A DNA stretch of 37,509 bases. Origin: Tersicoccus phoenicis. GTDB taxonomy: Bacteria > Actinomycetota > Actinomycetes > Actinomycetales > Micrococcaceae. Below the pieces are notes generated by a model. It saw only the letters and a list, made by a program, of their open reading frames with translations, did no database searches and had not been told where the DNA came from. The position numbers and the translations under genes were made by a program. This document shows, one piece after another, positions 8,894 to 20,753 of the stretch; the stretch's first letter is position 1, and each line of letters starts with the position of its first letter. The DNA is taken from NCBI RefSeq assembly GCF_001968835.1, contig NZ_MRDE01000080.1, forward strand, positions 1-37,509, read 5' to 3'.

Positions 8894-8936
8894 GACGACG
8901 GCCCGTCCCCGACCCCGGGGGCGGGCCGCCGTCGTT
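8894..8936 (+). terminator. Hairpin terminator of sucCD
   Basis: GACGACGGCCCGTCCCC on the left arm pairs with GGGGGCGGGCCGCCGTCGT on the right arm, apart from a small bulge, around a short loop. It lies just after sucD and before the promoter of the next operon. Confidence 0.75.
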
Positions 8937-9006
8937 CCCGACACCGGCACCGGCGCCGATGACGAAACATGAACGGCCGCGGTCGCGACGGTGGACGCAG
9001 CCCGGT

Positions 9007-9012
9007 TACCGT
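9007..9012 (+). promoter_or_regulatory. -10 box of the riboswitch-led operon
   Basis: TACCGT eight bases before the first paired base of the SAM-IV aptamer, which is where transcription would have to start for the aptamer to lie at the 5' end of the RNA. No strong -35 match is seen. Confidence 0.5.
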
Positions 9013-9020
9013 GGACCCCA

Positions 9021-9103
9021 GAATCATGAGTTCCAGCCACGCGGCCCTGGCCGGCTGGACGGCAACCCTCGCCGCTGTCGTGGGGTGCCCCAGGTGACGA
9101 TTC
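9021..9103 (+). ncRNA. SAM-IV riboswitch aptamer
   Basis: S-adenosylmethionine-binding aptamer of the SAM-IV class, which is found mainly in actinobacteria. P1 is GAATC (9021-9025) with GATTC (9099-9103). The conserved ATGAG follows, then CCAGC (9033-9037) pairing with GCTGG (9054-9058), the invariant CGGCAACC (9060-9067), the hairpin GGGGTGCCCC (9082-9091) and AGGTGA before P1 closes. A 3' hairpin (GCCCGCG with CGTGGGC, 9105-9128) lies where SAM-IV RNAs carry their extra pseudoknotted element. It is 70 bases before the MFS start, so high SAM would be expected to shut the downstream operon off. Confidence 0.88.
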
Positions 9104-9173
9104 GGCCCGCGTGCCAACGCCGTGGGCAAGGATGGCGGCCTGAAGGGCACGCCCGGACCCCCGAGGGGAACCC

Positions 9174-10610
9174 ATGTTCCAGGCCAGCAGGAGCGCGCTC
9201 ACCCGCAAGCGCGTGCTCGGATCGGCGTTCGTCGGCACCACGATCGAGTGGTACGACTTCTACCTGTACGGCACCGCCGCGGCACTGATCTTCAGCACCC
9301 AGTTCTTCCCGCAGGGCTCGTCCGTGGGCGGAATCCTCGCCTCCTTCGCGACCTTCGCCATCGCCTTTCTCGTCCGGCCGCTCGGGGGGATCGTCGCCGG
9401 ACACCTGGGGGATCGGATCGGGCGCAAGTCGTTGCTGGTCATCTCCCTGCTGACCATGGGGATCGCCACCACCGGGATCGGGCTGCTGCCCACGTACGCG
9501 GTCGGGGGCTGGTTCTCCGTCGTCGCGCTGATCGTCCTGCGGCTGGCCCAGGGCCTGTCCGCCGGGGCAGAGTGGGGCGGCTCCGCGCTACTGTCCGTCG
9601 AGCACGCTCCCGCCCAGCACCGGGGCTTCTTCGGCAGCTTCACCCAGATCGGCTCCGCTGCCGGCATGCTGCTGGCCACCTCCGCGTTCGCGGGCGCCCG
9701 CGCCGTCCTCGGGGAGGCCGCCTTCAGCGCGTGGGGCTGGCGCCTGCCGTTCCTGGCCAGCGCCGTCCTTGTCGCGGTGGGGCTGTGGATCCGGCTCGGC
9801 GTGCGCGACGCCGCCGAGTTCACCGACCTGCGGGAAGCGGAGCGGACCGCGCACGCCCCGGTCCGGGAGGTGCTTCGCCACCACCGGCGCGGGGTGCTCG
9901 TGACCATCGGGCAGCGGATGGTCCAGCCCGCCGTCTACTCGATCCTGACCGTCTACACCCTGACGTACGTGGCGGCGCGGCGCGGTGACGCCGGCAGCGT
10001 GCTGGCCGCGGTGCTGATCTGCTCCGCCCTCGGCCTGCTCTCCGGTCCGTTCTGGGGTGCCCTCTCCGACCGCTGGGGACGACGCCGGATCAGCCTCGTC
10101 TCCGCCGTCCTGGCCGGGATACTCGTCTGGCCGTACTTCGTGTTCCTGGACAACGGGCCGCTGGCGCTGCTGCCGCTGGTGTACGTGGTGGCCATGAACG
10201 GGATCCACGACGCCATCTACGGGCCGCAGGCCGCGTGGTTCGCCGAGCAGTTCCCCGTGCATGTGCGGTACAGCGGTGTCAGCCTCGGCTACCAGGTCGG
10301 CACCATCCTGTCCGGAGGCCTGACGCCGTTCATCGCCGCCGGTCTGCTCGCCGCCGGCGGCAACACCCCCTGGTTGATCAGCGCCTACATCAGCGTGCTG
10401 GCCGTGATCAGCGTGATCTCGGCGATCGCCGCGGCGGACCCGGTCGGCGACGAGACCGCCGTCACCGACGCCCCGACCGACGCAGCCACCGCGACCGACG
10501 CAGCCACCGCGACCGCCGTGACTTCGACCGACGCCACCGTCGTCGCGACCGCCACCGAGACCGCCGCCACCGCGACCTCCACCGAGACGAAGGGATACAC
10601 CCGTGTCTGA
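9174..10610 (+). CDS. MFS transporter, metabolite:H+ symporter (MHS) type
   Basis: Twelve-helix major facilitator permease of the MHS family (relatives carry shikimate, proline/betaine, alpha-ketoglutarate or citrate). The family signature TTIEWYDFYLYG is at residues 22-33 and motif A GHLGDRIGRK at 76-85. After the last helix (about residue 422) comes a 50-residue tail made almost only of Thr, Ala, Asp and Val, including an exact 18-bp tandem repeat at 10475-10510; this tail is not part of the family. The ATG has GAGGGGA upstream. The next gene overlaps by 8 bp, so the transporter and monooxygenase are translated together under the SAM-IV riboswitch. This suggests uptake of an organosulfur compound; the exact substrate is unknown. 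Confidence 0.88.
   Translation: MFQASRSALTRKRVLGSAFVGTTIEWYDFYLYGTAAALIFSTQFFPQGSSVGGILASFATFAIAFLVRPLGGIVAGHLGDRIGRKSLLVISLLTMGIATTGIGLLPTYAVGGWFSVVALIVLRLAQGLSAGAEWGGSALLSVEHAPAQHRGFFGSFTQIGSAAGMLLATSAFAGARAVLGEAAFSAWGWRLPFLASAVLVAVGLWIRLGVRDAAEFTDLREAERTAHAPVREVLRHHRRGVLVTIGQRMVQPAVYSILTVYTLTYVAARRGDAGSVLAAVLICSALGLLSGPFWGALSDRWGRRRISLVSAVLAGILVWPYFVFLDNGPLALLPLVYVVAMNGIHDAIYGPQAAWFAEQFPVHVRYSGVSLGYQVGTILSGGLTPFIAAGLLAAGGNTPWLISAYISVLAVISVISAIAAADPVGDETAVTDAPTDAATATDAATATAVTSTDATVVATATETAATATSTETKGYTRV
10475..10510 (+). repeat. Two exact 18-bp tandem copies in the MFS tail
   Basis: GACCGACGCAGCCACCGC occurs at 10475-10492 and 10493-10510, encoding TDAATA-type hexapeptides in the low-complexity C-terminal tail of the transporter. 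Confidence 0.9.
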
Positions 10611-11985
10611 GGCCTCCACCCGCCCGATCCTGCTCAGCGCCTTCGACATGCCCACCCCCGTGCACCAGAGCCCGGGACTGTGGCGCCACCCCGAGGACCG
10701 CAGCACCGAATACACCGACATCGACTACTGGGTCCGCCTCGCGCGGACCCTCGAACAGGGCGGCTTCCACAACCTGTTCTTCGCCGACGTGCTCGGCCAG
10801 TACGACGTCTACCGGGGCAACGCCGACGAGGCCGTCCGCGGCGGCGTGCAGTTCCCGCTGCTCGACCCGACCGTGCTGGTCCCCGCGCTCGCGCAGGCCA
10901 CCACCCGGCTCGGCTTCGGCGTCACCGCGTCCACCGGGTACGAGCACCCGTACCTGCTGGCGCGCCGCCTGAGCACCCTGGACCACGTGACCCGCGGCCG
11001 GCTGGCCTGGAACATCGTCACCTCCTACCAGGACTCCGCCGCCCGGAACCTGGGCCTGGGCCGCCAACTCGGCCACGACGCGCGGTACGACCGCGCCGAG
11101 GAGTACCTTGAGGTGCTCTACCGGCTGTGGGAGGGCACCTTCGACGACGGGGCGGTGCGTCGCAACCGGGAGGCCGGGGTCTACACCGACCCGGCGGGGG
11201 TGCACGGCGCCGGGCACGACGGCGAGGCGTTCACCGTACCCGGCCCCGCCCTGGTCGAGCCCTCACCGCAGAGCACGCCGCTGCTCTTCCAGGCCGGTGC
11301 CTCCTCCCGCGGGCAGCGGTTCGCGGCCCGGCACGCGGAGGCCATCTTCCTGATCGGCCACACCCCCGAGGTCGTCGCCCAGTGGGTGCGCACCATCCGG
11401 GAGCAGGTCGCCGCTGCCGGCCGGGACCCGCGCGGCGTGAAGATCCTTGCCGGTGTGACCGTCGTCGCCGACCGGACCGACGAGGCCGCCCGGGCCCGGC
11501 TGGAGAGCTACCGGCCGTACGTCGACGTGGCCGCCGCGCTCGCTCTGTTCGCCGGGTGGACGGGGGTCGACTTGTCCACGGCCGACCCGGACGCTCCGCT
11601 GACGCACGCCGTCACGGACGCCAACCAGTCCGCGCTGGCGGCGTTCACGAAGCTGGACGCGCGGGCCCGCTGGACGCCGCGCCGGCTCGCCGAGTTCGTC
11701 GGCATCGGCGGCCGCGGTCCGGTGATCACCGGATCCGGTGTCACGGTCGCGGACGAACTGGAGCGCTGGGTGGCCGAGGCCGACGTCGACGGCTTCAACG
11801 TCATCTCGGCGGTCCGGCCCGCGGACACCGAGTCCTTCGTCCGTCGCGTCAGCCCCGAGCTGTTCCGCCGGGGCCTGCTGGAACCGGCGACGGCGGGGGC
11901 GACCCTGCGGGAGACCTTCATCGGCGCCGGCCCCACACTGCCGGCCGACCACCACGGGGCCGGCTTCCGGCACGCCCGGGTCTGA
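10603..11985 (+). CDS. FMNH2-dependent monooxygenase, NtaA/SnaA/DszA family
   Basis: Bacterial luciferase-like (class C) flavin monooxygenase of 460 aa. The fold is shown by SPGLWRHPEDRSTEYTDIDY near residue 24, EQGGFHNLFFADVLGQYDVY near 49, TSTGYEHPYLLARRLSTLDH-type segments near 108-127 and the NIVTSYQDSAARNLGLG flavin-site segment near 136. Known members oxidise nitrilotriacetate, pristinamycin IIB, dibenzothiophene sulfone and dimethyl sulfide (DmoA). Such enzymes need FMNH2 from a separate reductase, and none is nearby. The GTG start overlaps the MFS gene by 8 bp. With the SAM-IV riboswitch in front, release of sulfur from an alkyl sulfide or sulfonate is the likeliest role; this is inference from context. 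Confidence 0.88.
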   Translation: MSEASTRPILLSAFDMPTPVHQSPGLWRHPEDRSTEYTDIDYWVRLARTLEQGGFHNLFFADVLGQYDVYRGNADEAVRGGVQFPLLDPTVLVPALAQATTRLGFGVTASTGYEHPYLLARRLSTLDHVTRGRLAWNIVTSYQDSAARNLGLGRQLGHDARYDRAEEYLEVLYRLWEGTFDDGAVRRNREAGVYTDPAGVHGAGHDGEAFTVPGPALVEPSPQSTPLLFQAGASSRGQRFAARHAEAIFLIGHTPEVVAQWVRTIREQVAAAGRDPRGVKILAGVTVVADRTDEAARARLESYRPYVDVAAALALFAGWTGVDLSTADPDAPLTHAVTDANQSALAAFTKLDARARWTPRRLAEFVGIGGRGPVITGSGVTVADELERWVAEADVDGFNVISAVRPADTESFVRRVSPELFRRGLLEPATAGATLRETFIGAGPTLPADHHGAGFRHARV

Positions 11986-12003
11986 GGCTCGATACCGGCC
12001 GCG

Positions 12004-12041
12004 GCGAACGGCGGTCACCCGCTGGGGTGACCGCCCTTCGC
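12004..12041. terminator. Bidirectional terminator between convergent genes
   Basis: GCGGTCACCC (12011-12020) pairs perfectly with GGGTGACCGC (12025-12034) around the tetraloop GCTG. GCGAA/TTCGC extends the stem after a small internal loop. It lies between the monooxygenase stop and the stop of the BCCT gene on the other strand and can serve both. Confidence 0.8.
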
Positions 12042-12061
12042 CGTCGCTGGTCAGCGCGCGC

Positions 12062-14005
12062 TCAGTCCCGCTGCCACGGGAACCGGAACCGCCGTCGGCC
12101 CCGGTCGGCGTAGATCGGTTCGCCGCCGGCGGTGGCGTCGACGGCCGGGAAGCTGCCGGTATCCGGCGCGTCCGACCGGCGGGTCACCAGGTCGAACTTC
12201 TGGTGGCCGTGCTCGTCGACAGCGTCGCGGATGGTCCGCCGCATCACCGACTCGGACAGCTGCCGGCGCAGCCAGATCGGGTCCTTCTGCAGGTCCTTCA
12301 CCAGCGCGACGCACAGCAGCACCATCACGATGACGAAGGGCAGGGAGGAGACGATGGTGATGTTCTGCAGCCCGGTCAGGGCCGCGTCCGGCTGGTCGCC
12401 GCCGGCGAGCAGCATGACCGCGGCGACCGCGCCCATCAGCACACCCCAGAACACCACCAAGGGCTTCTTCGGTTCCATCGTCCCGTTCGAGGAGAGCGAG
12501 CCCATCACGATGGACGCCGAGTCAGCACCGGTGACGAAGAAGATGGCGGTCAGGACCATGGCCAGCACGACGAGCACCCCGAGCAGCCACGGTGGCAGGG
12601 ACAGGTTCTGGAACATGACGTAGATCGTGGAGCTGGAATCGGCGACGGCCTGCGCCAGCCCGCCGTCGGGGTTGTCCTGCAGCAGCTTGATCGCGGTGCC
12701 GCCGAAGATGGCGAACCACAGCACCGAGATCAGGGACGGCACCAACAGGACGCCGGTGACGAACTGCCGGATGGTGCGGCCGCGACTGATCCGGGCGATG
12801 AACAGGCCCACGAACGGTGTCCAGGAGATCCACCACGCCCAGTAGAAGATGGTCCACCCGGACAGCCAGGCGGCCATCCCGTCCCCACCCGTGGCGGACG
12901 TGCGGGACGCCATCTCCGCCAGATCGCGGAAGTAGTCGCCGATCGCCGCGGGGATGACGTTGAGGATGAACAGAGTGGGCCCGGCCACGAAGATGAAGAC
13001 CGCCAGCACCACGGCGAGCACCGCGTTCGTGTTGGCCAACCACTGGATGCCGCGGGCGATGCCGGAGACCGCGGACGCGACGAACGCGGCCGTGAGCAGC
13101 GCGATGATGAACACGAGCACGGGCGTGGCGCTCTGCCCGATCACTCCGTTGAACTGCAGACCCGCACCGATCTGCAGCGCGCCCAGCCCCAGCGACGCCG
13201 CGGAGCCGAACAGGGTCGCGAAGATCGCGAGCATGTTGATCACCTTGCCGCCCCAGCCGTCGACGCCGCGTCGCCCGAACATCGGCACGAACGCCTCGGA
13301 CAGCAGGTTCTTCCGGCCCAACCGGAACGTGCTGTAGGCGATGGCGATCCCGACGACGGCGTAGATCGCCCACGGGTGCAGGGTCCAGTGGAACAGGGAC
13401 GTCGCCATCGCGGTCTGCAGCGCGGCCGGGCTCTGCCCCTGCACCGTCCCCGGCGGGGGAGTGACATAGTGCGTCAACGGCTCGGCGACGCCGAAGAACA
13501 TCAGGCCGATGCCCATGCCGCAGGCGAACATCATGGAGATCCAGGAGCCGGTGCTGAACTCTGGTGCCTCGCCGTCCCGGCCCAGCGGGATCCGGCCGAA
13601 CCGGCCGACGGCCAGCCACAGCACGAACACGACGAAGAACGAGGCCACGAGCACGTAGAGCCATCCCGCGGAGTCCAGCACCCAGGCCAGTGCGTCACTC
13701 GCCACCGTGGACAGGCTGCTGGGACTGGCGAACCCCCAGACGACGAGCCCGACCACGATCGCCCCGACGACGCCGATGATCCAGGGGTCCAGTCTGCCGA
13801 CCTCGTCCTCGTTCGCCACACCACGGCGCGCGTCCCGGCGCGTCTGCCGCAGTCTGCTCAGCAGGCCTTCTTCCCGTTCGGCAACCTGGGCGGAACTGTC
13901 GGCCAGGACGGGCGGGACTCCGCCGTCGGGGGTGGCGGGGCCGGTGTCGCCCGGCGGGGGCCGGTCGGCGTCACCGGTCGACGACGTCCTGTGATCGATA
14001 CTCAT
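12062..14005 (-). CDS. BCCT family transporter, betaine type
   Basis: Betaine/carnitine/choline transporter of 647 aa with about 12 membrane helices (residues 75-590), a long hydrophilic N-terminus and a charged C-terminal tail of the kind that senses osmotic state in BetP. The glycine-rich GMGIG at 163-167 matches the sodium-coupled betaine carriers. The tryptophan-rich substrate segment FYWAWWISWTPFVG lies near 385-398. The ATG 14005 has GAGAAGGAG upstream. The Rieske ferredoxin gene precedes it on the same strand by 87 bp. With the demethylation genes 1.5 kb away, the likely cargo is glycine betaine used as nutrient as well as osmolyte; choline, carnitine or DMSP remain possible. Confidence 0.92.
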   Translation of the reverse strand: MSIDHRTSSTGDADRPPPGDTGPATPDGGVPPVLADSSAQVAEREEGLLSRLRQTRRDARRGVANEDEVGRLDPWIIGVVGAIVVGLVVWGFASPSSLSTVASDALAWVLDSAGWLYVLVASFFVVFVLWLAVGRFGRIPLGRDGEAPEFSTGSWISMMFACGMGIGLMFFGVAEPLTHYVTPPPGTVQGQSPAALQTAMATSLFHWTLHPWAIYAVVGIAIAYSTFRLGRKNLLSEAFVPMFGRRGVDGWGGKVINMLAIFATLFGSAASLGLGALQIGAGLQFNGVIGQSATPVLVFIIALLTAAFVASAVSGIARGIQWLANTNAVLAVVLAVFIFVAGPTLFILNVIPAAIGDYFRDLAEMASRTSATGGDGMAAWLSGWTIFYWAWWISWTPFVGLFIARISRGRTIRQFVTGVLLVPSLISVLWFAIFGGTAIKLLQDNPDGGLAQAVADSSSTIYVMFQNLSLPPWLLGVLVVLAMVLTAIFFVTGADSASIVMGSLSSNGTMEPKKPLVVFWGVLMGAVAAVMLLAGGDQPDAALTGLQNITIVSSLPFVIVMVLLCVALVKDLQKDPIWLRRQLSESVMRRTIRDAVDEHGHQKFDLVTRRSDAPDTGSFPAVDATAGGEPIYADRGRRRFRFPWQRD

Positions 14006-14057
14006 CGACGCTCCTTCTCACGAGTGCGCGCACGTCTGCGTCCGTGTCATGTCGTTT

Positions 14058-14080
14058 TGCAACGTTCCACGTTACGTCAC
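14058..14080. promoter_or_regulatory. Candidate operator upstream of the BCCT gene
   Basis: TGCAACG, six bases, then GTTACGTCAC. AACGT-TCC-ACGTT inside it (14061-14073) is an inverted repeat. A similar TGCAACG-GTTACG arrangement lies between the symporter and ureohydrolase genes at 26827. It starts 53 bases upstream of the BCCT start codon. Confidence 0.3.
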
Positions 14081-14092
14081 ACGCCGGACGTG

Positions 14093-14431
14093 TCAGAGGC
14101 TCACCCCCGGCGGAAGGTTGGGGGCCTCGGCGGACTCCTCGACCAGCACGTTCCCGTCCACCACCTCCACCCGGTGGGTGCGAACCGGACGTCGGGCGGG
14201 GGGTGCGTCCACCGCGCCGGTCCGCAGATCGAAGCGGGAGGCGTGCAGGGGGCACTCCACCGTGCAGTCCTCCAGCCAGCCGTCCGCCAGCGACGCGTCC
14301 TGGTGCGTACACGTGTCGTCGATCGCGAACACCTCGCCGTCCTCGGTGCGGAACACCGCGATCGGGGGCGTGGTCTCGAGCCGCAGCGACTCTCCTGGGG
14401 CAAGCTCATCCAGTGCGCAGGCTCGGTGCAC
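14093..14431 (-). CDS. Rieske-type [2Fe-2S] ferredoxin
   Basis: Small soluble electron carrier of about 112 aa with the two cluster motifs C41-T-H43 (in DDTCTHQDASL) and C60-P-L-H63 (in VECPLHASRFDL), as in ferredoxins that serve Rieske non-heme oxygenases. I take GTG 14431 as start because GGGAAGGGAG lies just upstream and the domain begins at once (HRACALDELAPGES). The frame is open 24 codons further to 14503. It is the only ferredoxin in the window and probably carries electrons from the reductase at 15551 to the oxygenase at 16864, even though it lies on the opposite strand, in front of the BCCT transporter. Confidence 0.9.
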   Translation of the reverse strand: MHRACALDELAPGESLRLETTPPIAVFRTEDGEVFAIDDTCTHQDASLADGWLEDCTVECPLHASRFDLRTGAVDAPPARRPVRTHRVEVVDGNVLVEESAEAPNLPPGVSL

Positions 14432-14474
14432 GGTCGCTCCCTTCCCCGGTGTCGGGGGACACCCGGTGAGGACA

Positions 14475-14503
14475 GCATCCGTGCCCGGGGAAGGAGCCGT
14501 CAA
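14475..14503 (-). promoter_or_regulatory. Candidate promoter of the ferredoxin-BCCT unit
   Basis: On the minus strand TTGACG (14503-14498) and GGATGC (14480-14475) are 17 bases apart. A second TTGACA lies at 14525-14520. The -10 match is weak. Confidence 0.3.
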
Positions 14504-14624
14504 GAGGGAGAACCTCCGATGTCAAATCAGCGCGCCACAGTACGACCCTTCTGCGCTCTGAACGGGTCGACCCGCGCGACGCATCGAGCTTCACACCCGA
14601 CACGAGCCGGAGAGCACTCGCGAA

Positions 14625-14657
14625 AACCGCCCCGCTGCCGGCGCCAGCGGGGCGGTT
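14625..14657 (-). terminator. Rho-independent terminator of the AbrB-like gene
   Basis: A perfect 13-bp stem, AACCGCCCCGCTG (14625-14637) with CAGCGGGGCGGTT (14645-14657). On the minus strand it is followed by TTTT, counting the last stem bases. It lies 19 bases after the stop of the gene at 14677. Confidence 0.8.
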
Positions 14658-14676
14658 GATCTGTGCTCGGAAGTCT

Positions 14677-14907
14677 TCAGAGGCGACGCCGGGGGCGTCG
14701 CTCGGTGCTCTGGGATGCCTCGTTGACGACCTTGCGGATCGTGGCGTCGCCGAGGACCTGCAGCTCGTCCTCGGTGAGAACGACGGCCGGTTCCAGGACG
14801 ATTCGGCCATTCGGTTCCCTGGTGACGCGGTACGAGTCACGGGTGGCGATCGATGCCAGGTTGATCCGCTTACGCGAATCCAGGGTCATGAATGTGGTGG
14901 TGGTCAT
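14677..14907 (-). CDS. AbrB/MazE-like antitoxin candidate
   Basis: A 76-aa protein. The start FMTLDSRKRINLASIATRDSYRVTREPNGRIVLEPAV has the strand-rich pattern of small SpoVT-AbrB-like (MazE-type) DNA-binding antitoxins. The second half (LTEDELQVLGDATIRKVVNE) is helical, as in antitoxins that wrap their toxin, and ends in a basic ERRPRRRL tail. ATG 14907 has AGAGGAA upstream. A good promoter (TTGCAG, 17 bases, TATGCT) and a terminator frame it as a single-gene unit. The RelE-like gene at 15044 is divergent, not downstream as in ordinary type II operons. The family call rests on pattern only. Confidence 0.6.
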   Translation of the reverse strand: MTTTTFMTLDSRKRINLASIATRDSYRVTREPNGRIVLEPAVVLTEDELQVLGDATIRKVVNEASQSTERRPRRRL

Positions 14908-14970
14908 GGCTGGTTCCTCTCGGTTGACGGCCAGCTGTACTCACGGCAGGGGTGGGTAGCCATCAACTCC

Positions 14971-14999
14971 AGCATACCGGCTCATTGAACCATCTGCAA
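14971..14999 (-). promoter_or_regulatory. Promoter of the AbrB-like gene
   Basis: On the minus strand TTGCAG (14999-14994) and TATGCT (14976-14971) are separated by exactly 17 bases, the best -35/-10 pair in the window. It is back-to-back with the toxin promoter. Confidence 0.65.
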
Positions 15000-15031
15000 C
15001 AAGATAACGTATGCACCATCGTTACAAATGC

Positions 15032-15037
15032 TATGAT
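15032..15037 (+). promoter_or_regulatory. -10 box of the RelE-like gene, leaderless start
   Basis: TATGAT lies six bases before ATG 15044, so the transcript would start at or next to the start codon. There is no ribosome-binding site in front of this ATG, which fits leaderless translation. Confidence 0.6.
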
Positions 15038-15043
15038 TGGACG

Positions 15044-15301
15044 ATGAAGCCACTCGACTTCTCCCCGCTTGCGGACGAGAAATGGGCCTACATCGTTGAG
15101 CACGACAGGAAGCTCGCCGAGGCCATCGACCCCGTTTTCGATCGCATTGAATCTGGCGCGCTTCCGGGGCAGATGTTCGACAACCATGCGCGGTTCACGA
15201 CCGTCCGCGTCCACGGACGCGATGAGATCTGCGCGGTGGTCTGGGAGGTCAAGGACGACCATCTCTACGTCGTCTACGTCGGTCGCAGTCCCGTCAGCTA
15301 G
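15044..15301 (+). CDS. RelE/ParE-like toxin candidate
   Basis: An 85-aa protein with the helix-helix-sheet layout of the RelE/ParE superfamily. Two N-terminal helices (SPLADEKWAYIVEHDRKLA, AIDPVFDRIESG) are followed by strands FTTVRVHG, EICAVVWEVKD and LYVVYVGRSP. Ribosome-dependent mRNA cleavage (RelE type) or gyrase poisoning (ParE type) are the known family activities; which applies cannot be read here. The start is ATG 15044, with TATGAT six bases upstream, rather than an earlier ATG at 15011. It is divergent from the AbrB-like gene, with 136 bp between the two starts. Confidence 0.6.
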   Translation: MKPLDFSPLADEKWAYIVEHDRKLAEAIDPVFDRIESGALPGQMFDNHARFTTVRVHGRDEICAVVWEVKDDHLYVVYVGRSPVS

Positions 15302-15424
15302 CCGTGCTGCCCTGCGTTACTGGTTTTGGCGCTTGGCTGCCACCCTGCGGTCCCGGTCATCCCCGTCCGAGTGTGCCGGGGAAGACCGGCGGGCGGACAC
15401 CTCGAGAATGCCACGGCCGAACGC

Positions 15425-15454
15425 TTGACACCGAGCGAGAGGCACCGGCACGCT
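15425..15454 (+). promoter_or_regulatory. Candidate promoter of the betaine-demethylation operon
   Basis: TTGACA (15425-15430), 18 bases, CACGCT (15449-15454). The implied leader to the reductase start is about 90 bases. The region 15302-15550 holds no gene that I can see. Confidence 0.35.
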
Positions 15455-15550
15455 GGACCGCATCGGCGGCCCGGGAGCCCCGGTCATCGGGATCCCGGCC
15501 CCAGCGGTCCCGCGCCGGTCGGCGCGGTCCGGATCACCAGCGGCGCGAAG

Positions 15551-20627
<5,077 letters not shown>

Positions 20628-20651
20628 GTGGCTGGTCCCGTGGGGGGCCTC

Positions 20652-20712
20652 GCCGAGTGTGCGGCACATGCAGCGATGACCGCCCGATGACGGCATCGTC
20701 CGGACACTCGGC
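20652..20712. terminator. Possible bidirectional terminator after dimethylglycine oxidase
   Basis: GCCGAGTGTGCGG (20652-20664) pairs with CCGGACACTCGGC (20700-20712) with one mismatch, and an inner GCGATG/CATCG stem sits between them. It lies between two convergent genes. There is no T-run. Confidence 0.4.
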
Positions 20713-20753
20713 GCAGTGTCGGTTCCGGTCCGGTTCAGGTCCGGTGGGTCGGG

